From IMG/VR virus record IMGVR_UViG_3300010883_000306, positions 1-28,206 of that record: a stretch of DNA of 28,206 bases; one strand, written 5' to 3'. Of the stretch, positions 12,935-20,021 are shown piece by piece (position 1 is the stretch's first letter; each line of letters begins with the position of its first letter). The position numbers were made by a program, and so were the translations under genes. The notes below the pieces were generated by a model that did not search any database, had not been told where the DNA came from, and was given only the letters and a program-made list of their open reading frames with translations. This DNA comes from a virus.

Positions 12935-14296
12935 TTGGTATTTAAGGGTTCGATACCCGCCGAGTTAAAATTTTTGATTAGTGAAATCACTGATAATTGG
13001 GACTCAGGTTTGGTTAATGTAGGGTTTTCGGGCAATTTCACAATCGAACGTGTACTGTCCCAAAAAAACAGATTTCAATTTTACGGTAATGATGTAACTA
13101 TTTTCTCGTGTGCGATTGGTAGATATTATGCGGGTCAAGATTTAAACATTTCATTACGGGATGAGTTTAGGGGGTCTTATGGTTTTATTGAGAAGCATTT
13201 AAAAACTCGTGAAGGGGCATTGGCTACCATTTTGCTTTGCTCCAAGATGCTCCAGTTTGGGCATATATCGAATAGTGAGAGTAAGTTAAAAAACAGGTAT
13301 TACGACAGATTGCAGAAAGGGTATTGTAATAATTGGGATGATTTAATATCGAAGACATCGGCTAAAATTACATCAGCAGATTTCATCCTGCAAAATTTTG
13401 AGTCGGGTGACGTTGTGGATTGGTGTGATAGTTTGCCGACGGATTCCCAATTTATTTCGTTCCCTCCTTTTTTTAGTGGGGATTATAACGAACAGTTTAA
13501 ATCTGTGGCGGATATTTTTCATTGGGATGAGCCTGATTATTCCGAATTTAATGATGAGCGTAAGGTAAAGATGATTGAGAAAGTTCAGACGTTCAGACAT
13601 TGGCTGATAGGTTCCCATATAAAGCAACCCGAATTAAAAGATAATCTGAAGGGTCTTGTAAGGGCAACTAATCGGGGTGCAAGTATTTATATTTATGGGA
13701 ATACTGATAGCGATACCAAGCTAGTATCGCCATTTCAAAAAACGGAACCTATGGGCATCCCCCCCATGATGGAATATGATGAAATTGGGGATGATGTAAA
13801 GGTATTTAAGATTACTCTTGAGCAGTTTTACGGATTACGGTCTCAATATATGAATCATAATATAGTTGTCGGGCAGGCTTCCAATGCTTGGTTAGTAGTT
13901 TCTAATAATAAAATAGTCGGGTGCTTCGCAATATTATCCGAAATGTCGCGGAGTGTCCCCGCCCTATTGCCATCACCTACCGTGTACTTACTTTCAGATT
14001 TTGCGGTAAATACTAGCCAATATAAGAAGTTGTCAAAACTGGTTTTAATTGCTTTACTCAGTAAGGAAACTAAATTAATGATGCAGGATATTTTCAGTCA
14101 ACGGATAATGAGTACAATGACTACCGCTTTTGCGGAAAATTCCACCAGTATGAAATATAGGGGGTTGTTTTCCTTATTGTCTAGGAAGGAAACAACGCGT
14201 GACCAAACGGGAAAATACCAACTCCAATACGGAGCATCTTTGGGGCAATGGGATTTAAAAGAAGGATTAGCACTGTGGAAGAAAAATTATCTTTAA
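12935..14296 (+). CDS. Fusion of D12-methyltransferase-like and Mom-like (GNAT-fold) domains; probable adenine hypermodification enzyme
   Basis: Residues 1-290 resemble D12-class adenine methyltransferases: VGFSGNFTIERVL (29-41) takes the place of motif I, GNDVTIFS (51-58) the acidic SAM-binding strand, and SFPPFFSGDY (175-184) the catalytic DPPY region. The Asp of DPPY is missing, so it may bind DNA or adenine without methylating. Residues 305-420 resemble the GNAT-like Mom of phage Mu: VGQASNAWLVV, IVGCFAIL, YLLSDFAVN (351-359), KLVLIALLSKE, TAFAENSTSMKYRGLFSLLSRK (398-419). Mom makes N6-carbamoylmethyladenine, which blocks restriction. Phage proteins of this kind are often labelled antirestriction adenine methyltransferase. 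The start is TTG directly after the DUF488 stop with a weak SD, so expression is probably controlled; a Com-like protein is encoded at 17096. Confidence 0.75.
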   Translation: MVFKGSIPAELKFLISEITDNWDSGLVNVGFSGNFTIERVLSQKNRFQFYGNDVTIFSCAIGRYYAGQDLNISLRDEFRGSYGFIEKHLKTREGALATILLCSKMLQFGHISNSESKLKNRYYDRLQKGYCNNWDDLISKTSAKITSADFILQNFESGDVVDWCDSLPTDSQFISFPPFFSGDYNEQFKSVADIFHWDEPDYSEFNDERKVKMIEKVQTFRHWLIGSHIKQPELKDNLKGLVRATNRGASIYIYGNTDSDTKLVSPFQKTEPMGIPPMMEYDEIGDDVKVFKITLEQFYGLRSQYMNHNIVVGQASNAWLVVSNNKIVGCFAILSEMSRSVPALLPSPTVYLLSDFAVNTSQYKKLSKLVLIALLSKETKLMMQDIFSQRIMSTMTTAFAENSTSMKYRGLFSLLSRKETTRDQTGKYQLQYGASLGQWDLKEGLALWKKNYL

Positions 14297-15189
14297 ATAT
14301 TAATACTAAAATCAAAACGATGAACCCTATGGATTTGAAACTACTAAAATCCAATGCCCGATATATGCGGCATGAGCAATTTCAATTACTTGTCGATAAT
14401 GTCAAAAGGGATGGGAAATTAACTAGCGTTCCGTTCGGGGCTATTAATGAGGATGGGACATACACAGTCCTTTCGGGTAATCATAGGGTGATGGCGGCTA
14501 TTGAAGCTGAACTTGATGAAATCGAAATCATGGTTACGGATGATGAATTAACAGAAAAGCAGAGGTTGGCAATACAGCTTTCCCATAATTCTATATCGGG
14601 TCAAGATGACCCCGATGTATTGAAAGAATTATATAAAAGTTTGAATGATGTTGATTGGCAAATATACTCAGGTTTAGACGATAAATCCCTAGAAATGATT
14701 GAAGCGGTGGATGCCTTGTCTTTCAGTGAATCAACCTTAAAATTCAGAACAGTAACATTATTATTTTTACCCGAAGAAATAGAAGAAGTTGAGTCCGCTT
14801 TTAAAGATGCAAAGGAATTGATTAGTACCAATTATTGGTGGCTTGCGAATATGAAACAATACGACGATTACCTAGATTTAATTAGGGGGACACAGCATTC
14901 AACGAACGTTTCTAATATAGCGACTGGGCTGATGACTATATTAGAGGTTTTTAAAAAGAATGTTGCACAGTTATCCGACGAATGGATGCCCGAAGAAAAT
15001 TTCAGCCCATCTAAAACCGTGCCTTTAATCTCCATATTCGGGAATGATACTATACCATCAGAATTAGGTAGACGGTTAAACAAGGTTACTGATTCAATGG
15101 TAAGTAAGGGATTGATAGAACCTTTCCAAAGGCATATGGCTCTTGATGTTATGATATGGTCATGGGAAGAACTTAATAAGCGGGGGTAA
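14275..15189 (+). CDS. ParB/sulfiredoxin-fold domain protein
   Basis: Residues (counted from the GTG at 14275) include SNARYMRHEQFQLLVDNVKRDG (26-47) and TVLSGNHRVMAAIEA (64-78), the ParB N-terminal fold with its GxHR motif. This superfamily includes CTP-dependent partition proteins, sulfiredoxins and nucleases. The C-terminal 180 residues are helical and unknown. GTG 14275 is chosen because AAGGA lies eight bases upstream; an ATG at 14248 has only a distant GGAG. The gene overlaps the Mom-like gene by 22 bases, and its last codons form the 5' acceptor strand of the downstream tRNA. The linkage suggests a role in the modification process, such as ATP/CTP-dependent DNA tracking; this is inference. 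Confidence 0.78.
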   Translation: MEEKLSLNINTKIKTMNPMDLKLLKSNARYMRHEQFQLLVDNVKRDGKLTSVPFGAINEDGTYTVLSGNHRVMAAIEAELDEIEIMVTDDELTEKQRLAIQLSHNSISGQDDPDVLKELYKSLNDVDWQIYSGLDDKSLEMIEAVDALSFSESTLKFRTVTLLFLPEEIEEVESAFKDAKELISTNYWWLANMKQYDDYLDLIRGTQHSTNVSNIATGLMTILEVFKKNVAQLSDEWMPEENFSPSKTVPLISIFGNDTIPSELGRRLNKVTDSMVSKGLIEPFQRHMALDVMIWSWEELNKRG

Positions 15190-15255
15190 CTCAGCATGCA
15201 GAGTGCTTGGATACCATCCAAGAAGTCGCGGGTGCGAATCCTGCCCCCCGCTCCA
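15180..15255 (+). tRNA. tRNA-Gly(ACC) with an altered elbow; candidate non-translational glycine carrier
   Basis: A complete cloverleaf is readable. The acceptor stem is GCGGGGG/CCCCCGC (7 perfect pairs), the D stem ACTC/GAGT, the anticodon stem CTTGG/CCAAG with loop ATACCAT (anticodon ACC), the variable loop AAGTC, and the T stem GCGGG/CCTGC with one G-U; U73 and CCA are encoded. U8, A14, G15-C48, G19-C56, U33, A37 and A58 are conserved. Bacterial GlyRS identity elements G1-C72, C2-G71, G3-C70, C35, C36 and U73 are all kept. Oddities: the D loop is AGCATGCA, so G18 is U; the T loop is TGCGAAT, so U55 is G; base 10 is A; and A34 is rare for bacterial Gly tRNAs. Its 5' end overlaps the ParB-like stop codon. 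Either a GGU-decoding tRNA or a glycine donor for the adjacent Mom-like enzyme. Confidence 0.88.
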
Positions 15256-15272
15256 AAGAATTGGGGTTTAAG

Positions 15273-15827
15273 ATGTTACAGCAAACGGGAATAGAATCGT
15301 GGACACGTCAGCCCAACGAAAGCCCTCCCGCATTCCAAGCCTTTGTAGTATATCGAGATTTAGGACTGGGAATGAGAAGTAATGCAAAGGTTTCACGGGA
15401 GTTAGGTAAATCCGTTACTTTAATGAATCGTTGGTCTAGTCGTTGGGATTGGGTTAAGAGAGTTGCACGTTACGATGAAGAAATTGATAAGCAAATAAGA
15501 GAACGGCATATTAAAGAATTGTATGAAGCAAGGGATAGACATGCTAACCTGTCGCGACTTTTGCAGACGAAATTCCTAGAAAGGTTAAGGGATTTATCAG
15601 TTCAAGATATCCCAGTTGTGGCATTAGCCAATATTTTAAAGGTGGCTACGGATGTCGAGTTAAGAGCATTGGGTGAGGCTACGATAAAAACAGAGCAAGA
15701 AATTACTGGTGCGGATGGCGGGGCGTTTAGGATTTCAATCGATGAATTAGCAAAGTTAGCGGAACAAAATGGTTATATTGAACAAGACCCCACAGGAAAC
15801 AGTCTTACAGAGTTTGCAGAATCCTAG
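15273..15827 (+). CDS. terS: Terminase small subunit-like protein
   Basis: The product (184 residues from the ATG at 15273) begins with a phage terminase small subunit pattern: ESPPAFQAFVVYRDLGLGMRS (about residues 16-36), then ELGKSVTLMNRWSSRWDWVKRVARYD, a helix-turn-helix suited to binding the packaging site, then a long helix and an acidic tail. Small subunits recognise the DNA and regulate the large subunit ATPase and nuclease. An open frame with a TTG start at 15207 lies inside the tRNA and is rejected. The SD is weak (GGGG). It overlaps the terminase large subunit gene by 59 bases. Confidence 0.78.
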   Translation: MLQQTGIESWTRQPNESPPAFQAFVVYRDLGLGMRSNAKVSRELGKSVTLMNRWSSRWDWVKRVARYDEEIDKQIRERHIKELYEARDRHANLSRLLQTKFLERLRDLSVQDIPVVALANILKVATDVELRALGEATIKTEQEITGADGGAFRISIDELAKLAEQNGYIEQDPTGNSLTEFAES

Positions 15828-17094
15828 ATTTTTCATGGAGGAAGTCTTAGGGGCTACCCCCTATCGCAAACAGTTAGAAATCATGGAAGCTGTTAGGGAT
15901 TTAAGGCGGGTTTCAGTTGTTGGATGTAATGGTTCGGGTAAAGATTGGACATCAGCTAGAACTTTATTGTGGTGGATGTGTACTCATTATCCTGCTAAAG
16001 CTGTTGTAATAGGTCCCACCCATAGGCAAGTCGATTCCATTGTATGGAATGAGGTGAGGAACGCTTATCGTAATTCCATTATGCCTTTTGCGGGTCAAAT
16101 GTTTAAAACCCCACGTTATCAATTAGATGAGAGCCATTTTGCGTTAGGTTTCTCGACTTCTGATGAGTTCAACATGCAAGGCTTTCACAGCCCCAATTTG
16201 CTGTGTATTGTCACGGAGGCACATGCTGTATCAAGAGAGGAAATTAACGCCCTTAGAAGGTTAAACCCTAAATGCATATTGATGACAGGGAACGCTTTTG
16301 TAGCATCAGGTGACTTCTACGATAGCCACCATACTAGAAGGGATATTTGGAAGTCTATTAGTATATCGGCATATGATACCCCTAATTTACAGGAAGGAAG
16401 GGAAGTTGTTGCGGGAATGCTGACATTAGAGGATATGGAAGAAAGAAAACTTGAGTGGGGTGAAGATTCCCCCTTATACAGAGGTTCTATATTAGCTGAA
16501 TTCGTGGAGGAACTAGCGGACACAGTGTTGTCCCTTTCTCTAGTTACTCAGGCATCATTAAAAGAAAATGATGCCGAAGGTGAGGTTATACTTGGGTGTG
16601 ACATTGCTAGATTTGGCAAAGATAAGACAGTTATATTTAAACGTCAGGGATTGTATTCTGAAATAATATACGAAGTTCAAGGAAAGGACTTGATGTCTAT
16701 AGCGGGATGGATTGCAAGGTATGTTATTGATAATACTGTTGATGTGGTTGTGGTAGACGATACGGGACTAGGTGGTGGGGTTACCGATAGGTTAAGGGAA
16801 ACCATTCCCAATACTTATGTCTTACCATTTAAGGCAGGGGCTACCGCCTCAAGGTCAAAAGAGTTTGGTAATCAAACCACTGAGGTTTGGTTTTCGATGA
16901 AAGATTGGATTCAAGATGGTGGACAAATTCCTATCAACGATGCTTTAATTGGTCAACTAGTTAGTCGAAAGTATGAAATACGTTCGGATAGAACATTAAC
17001 ACTAGAGAGTAAGCAAAAAATGACGAACTCCCCCGACCATGCCGATGCTTTGGCTATGACTTTTGCCAATAGGGCGGGGACTGGAGTATGGTAA
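15769..17094 (+). CDS. terL: Terminase large subunit (packaging ATPase-nuclease)
   Basis: The 441-residue protein contains an N-terminal ATPase with Walker A GCNGSGKDW (52-60) and the Walker B-like strand LLCIVTEAH (144-152), in which the usual VDEA is VTEA: the catalytic Glu (150) is retained but the Asp is replaced by Thr. The C-terminal RNase-H-type nuclease has ILGCDIARFGKDKTV (about 274-288), VVVVDDTGLGGGV (about 323-335) and SPDHADALAM (about 422-431), the three acidic patches of phage headful/cos terminases. It pumps DNA into the prohead and cuts concatemers. The start overlaps TerS by 59 bases. Confidence 0.92.
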   Translation: MVILNKTPQETVLQSLQNPRFFMEEVLGATPYRKQLEIMEAVRDLRRVSVVGCNGSGKDWTSARTLLWWMCTHYPAKAVVIGPTHRQVDSIVWNEVRNAYRNSIMPFAGQMFKTPRYQLDESHFALGFSTSDEFNMQGFHSPNLLCIVTEAHAVSREEINALRRLNPKCILMTGNAFVASGDFYDSHHTRRDIWKSISISAYDTPNLQEGREVVAGMLTLEDMEERKLEWGEDSPLYRGSILAEFVEELADTVLSLSLVTQASLKENDAEGEVILGCDIARFGKDKTVIFKRQGLYSEIIYEVQGKDLMSIAGWIARYVIDNTVDVVVVDDTGLGGGVTDRLRETIPNTYVLPFKAGATASRSKEFGNQTTEVWFSMKDWIQDGGQIPINDALIGQLVSRKYEIRSDRTLTLESKQKMTNSPDHADALAMTFANRAGTGVW

Positions 17095-17095
17095 A

Positions 17096-17200
17096 ATGAT
17101 ATTTAGATGCCTAAAATGTAACAAGAAACTCGCTGAATGGGCAACAAAAGGGACAATTATTAATTGCCCCCGTTGTCATTTTGTCAATAAAATGCTATAA
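17096..17200 (+). CDS. com: Com-like zinc ribbon (Mu Com family)
   Basis: The 34-residue product FRCLKCNKKLAEW...INCPRCHFVNK has C5-x2-C8 and C24-x2-C27, and matches the Mu Com core IRCxxCNKLL...IxCPRC. Mu Com is a zinc protein that binds a structured site in mom mRNA and activates its translation. The gene lies one base after the TerL stop. Com-like ribbons are commonly found between terminase and portal in phages of many kinds, so its presence alone does not prove a partnership, but here a Mom-like gene is also present 2.8 kb upstream. No strong SD precedes the ATG; coupling to TerL is likely. Confidence 0.75.
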   Translation: MIFRCLKCNKKLAEWATKGTIINCPRCHFVNKML

Positions 17201-17254
17201 ATATTAATGATATAAAAGTGGTCATGGCATGTACCCTCAAAGCTAGGAGGATAC

Positions 17255-19390
17255 ATGGCACGTTGGTTTCCCTCATTTAATCGCAAAGCCGAAGGATATA
17301 CCGCATCAGCTACCGTTCCATTAGTTAATGACCTTTCGGGTGTTGTTTACCCTGACGATAATTATAGTAATTATGCTAAAGAGGGTTATGCTAAAAATAG
17401 TATTGTAAATGCTTGCATTAGGGAACTATCGACAGGGGTAGCTACTGCCAAGTTTTTCGTTCAAGAGCAGACAGAAGACGGGTATATTGAATCAACCGAT
17501 ACCCCATTCTCAAACCTTATTGCCCACCCCAATACAGGTCAGGATTTTTATCACTGGGTAGAAAGATTAATTACGTATCTTTATGTCAGCGGAAATGTAT
17601 ACGTTATGAAGGAAAGGAACAGGGGGAATCAGGTAACGGGAATTTATTTATTAAGACCCGACAGGGTTTCCATCATCCCATCAAGGGAAGGAATTAGAGG
17701 CTATTCATACGAAATAGACAGCAAGAAATATTTTCTAAGTCCTGATGATGTATGCCATATGTCTTTCCCTAGCGCTAGCGGGGATTTATACGGGTTGTCC
17801 CCATTGCATGTGCTATCAAGAACTATTAGCTTGGATTTAGCCATGACGGATTTCGCTAAACAGTATTTCCAAAATGCGGGAGTGCCATCAGGATTATTGA
17901 AAATCAAACGCAGGCTATCATCACAAGAAGAAGCCGACAGGATTCGGGCAAGGTGGCGGAGCAGTTTCGGGGGAACTCGTAATATGCACAAAATAGCTGT
18001 ATTAGATGATGATGCAGAATACCAACAAATGGCAAGTGACCCCTCCAATATGGCTATGACTGAGATGCGAAACCACACAGAATCTAGGATATGTGCAGTA
18101 TTAGGAGTGCCACCTATTCTAATTTCAGCTAATGTGGGGCTACAACGCTCAACATTCTCTAATTATAAGGAAGCTAGATTATCATTCCATTCGGAAACAC
18201 TGGAACCATTAATCAATAAACTAGTTAGGTTTATGAATTACGGGGTTGGTGCTGAGTTCGGGGAAACCTTATCGGTGGATTTTGCTCAGATGCGAGCCTT
18301 TATGGATGATAAGGAAACAGATAATAAACGGGCTTCCGATTTATTTTCAGCGGGTATTATTACGTTGAATGAGGCAAGAACGTTAGTGGGTCAGGAGTCT
18401 TTACCTGATGGGGATGTAAGACGAACCCCCATGAATATAGTCGAATCGGATTCCATTGGTTCTTCTGCTTTCCCTACTGGTGGGCTTTTATCTTCTGCTA
18501 CAGAGGAATTAAAAGTGCAATTCCCTGACGGGGATGCCCCATTGCAGGATTTAGGGGAAACAGTCGAGAACGGAATGAAATTAGGAAGCGGGCTTAATGG
18601 TGAGCGGGTAAGAATTGCTCAAAAATATGAATCCTCAATCAACAGGTATTTAAAAAGAATTAAAAGCAAGGTTGATGGAATAGTCGGTAGGAGTATGGAA
18701 CGGGAAGTAGATATTACAAAAGGATTTCCATTCACCGCATCTGATTTAGTTCCTAGCGATGAATTAGAGGATTTAAGTAAATTATTATACAAAATGTTTA
18801 AAGAGATTAGTCAATCAACGGTGGGACTTATTAACGATAGTGGGGTAGCAGGAACAACTGTATGGGCGGAGGATGCCCCCGTTGTCACTTCTTTATTAAG
18901 CCAAGCCCCCGAAAGAGCAAAGATAATCCATTCAACTACGGAAAAAAGAGTCAAAGACGCTTTGAAAATAGCCCAAGAAAGGGGCTACAGCATCACCCAA
19001 TTAGCAAGAGGAGTTCCCGATGAGGGGTTCAAAGGATTGCAACGTGCATTGGGTGAAACTGATATAAGGGCAAAGCTAATTGCTCGAACTGAAATTATGA
19101 GGAGTCAGAACCTAACGTCTGTCAACTTATTTAAAAGACAAGGATTCGAGTGGGTGAGAGCGTATGACATAGACGGGGATGATGGAGATACATTCGTTAG
19201 CCCAACTGACCCATATGGCAGAACGTGTGCGGAAAGGAACGGGCAGATTTACAATGTCAATGATGCCTATGACATAGAAGACCATCCTAATGGAACGCTA
19301 TCGTGGGTTCCATTACCAAGAAACTATGTACATAACGAAGCATTAACCGACTTGATTATCAATCAGAAAAAAGAAGGAGTAGGGGTATGA
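17255..19390 (+). CDS. Portal protein fused to a MuF-like head morphogenesis domain
   Basis: The 711-residue product starts after AGGAGG. Residues ~20-410 are an HK97-type portal (for example DDVCHMSFPSASGDLYGLSPLHVL and GVPPILISANVGLQRSTFSNYKEA). After a linker and helical region, residues ~480-711 resemble the MuF domain: ARTEIMRSQNLTSVNLF (610-626), DIDGDDGDTF, GRTCAERNGQIYNVNDA (655-671) and NGTLSWVPLP. Portals form the dodecameric DNA channel; MuF proteins are minor capsid components packaged with the head. The fusion, known in some phages, joins both functions. The stop overlaps the protease start (GTATGA). Confidence 0.88.
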   Translation: MARWFPSFNRKAEGYTASATVPLVNDLSGVVYPDDNYSNYAKEGYAKNSIVNACIRELSTGVATAKFFVQEQTEDGYIESTDTPFSNLIAHPNTGQDFYHWVERLITYLYVSGNVYVMKERNRGNQVTGIYLLRPDRVSIIPSREGIRGYSYEIDSKKYFLSPDDVCHMSFPSASGDLYGLSPLHVLSRTISLDLAMTDFAKQYFQNAGVPSGLLKIKRRLSSQEEADRIRARWRSSFGGTRNMHKIAVLDDDAEYQQMASDPSNMAMTEMRNHTESRICAVLGVPPILISANVGLQRSTFSNYKEARLSFHSETLEPLINKLVRFMNYGVGAEFGETLSVDFAQMRAFMDDKETDNKRASDLFSAGIITLNEARTLVGQESLPDGDVRRTPMNIVESDSIGSSAFPTGGLLSSATEELKVQFPDGDAPLQDLGETVENGMKLGSGLNGERVRIAQKYESSINRYLKRIKSKVDGIVGRSMEREVDITKGFPFTASDLVPSDELEDLSKLLYKMFKEISQSTVGLINDSGVAGTTVWAEDAPVVTSLLSQAPERAKIIHSTTEKRVKDALKIAQERGYSITQLARGVPDEGFKGLQRALGETDIRAKLIARTEIMRSQNLTSVNLFKRQGFEWVRAYDIDGDDGDTFVSPTDPYGRTCAERNGQIYNVNDAYDIEDHPNGTLSWVPLPRNYVHNEALTDLIINQKKEGVGV

Positions 19391-20001
19391 TTACCAAGAA
19401 AATAGAATTTAGCGAAACGAAGGCACTTGATTCCTCTCAGGGAATAGTTGAAGCCTTCACTAATAGCATGGGAGTTATTGACAAGGATGGGGATGTGATA
19501 GACCCCGTTGCCTTCAATTCTTCAATTACTAAGAATCTTCCTATCCCTGTATTGGCAGGACATGACCAACATCAAATAGTTGGCAAGGTCATATCAGCCC
19601 GACCCGTTCATATTAGTGATGATGAATACAAACTTTATACATTGATGCAGATGAATTTAGAAACCCAAGCGGGGAAAGAGGCATACAGTAACGTAAAAGG
19701 AAATTATGTACGGGAATGGTCTGTGGGATTTAATGTTGGGGAGGAGGGGATTGCTTACGAAGGGAAAGGAAAGGAGCAAGTAAGACGAATTAAAAACCTA
19801 GATTGGGTTGAAGTAAGTGCAGTGATTAGAGGGGCATCTCCTCAAACTGCCACCATATCGGCTAAAGCCGATGAACAAATTGCTATATCTAATGAACTTG
19901 AAGAAACAGCCCCAACCACAGAAGCCGAAAAGGCTGATGCCGTTGATACTATCCGACTTCAAGTAGAGATAGAATTGCTTAAATTAAAGAGCAAAAAATA
20001 A
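19387..20001 (+). CDS. HK97-type prohead protease
   Basis: The 204-residue protein matches peptidase family S78: VEAFTNSMGVIDKDGDVIDPVAF (21-43), LAGHDQHQIVGKV (57-69) with the catalytic His59, and VREWSVGF (108-115) with the catalytic Ser112. It cleaves the scaffold part of the capsid protein during maturation. An acidic Glu/Ala-rich helical tail follows (about 170-204), common in these proteases as the self-cleaved or scaffold segment. It lies between portal and major capsid genes with a four-base overlap upstream. Confidence 0.92.
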   Translation: MITKKIEFSETKALDSSQGIVEAFTNSMGVIDKDGDVIDPVAFNSSITKNLPIPVLAGHDQHQIVGKVISARPVHISDDEYKLYTLMQMNLETQAGKEAYSNVKGNYVREWSVGFNVGEEGIAYEGKGKEQVRRIKNLDWVEVSAVIRGASPQTATISAKADEQIAISNELEETAPTTEAEKADAVDTIRLQVEIELLKLKSKK

Positions 20002-20021
20002 CAGATACAGGGGGTATCCAA

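Noticed and set aside
15207-15272. Upstream extension of the TerS frame from a TTG
   Set aside because: The extension lies inside the tRNA and has no ribosome binding site; the ATG at 15273 fits the family start better.
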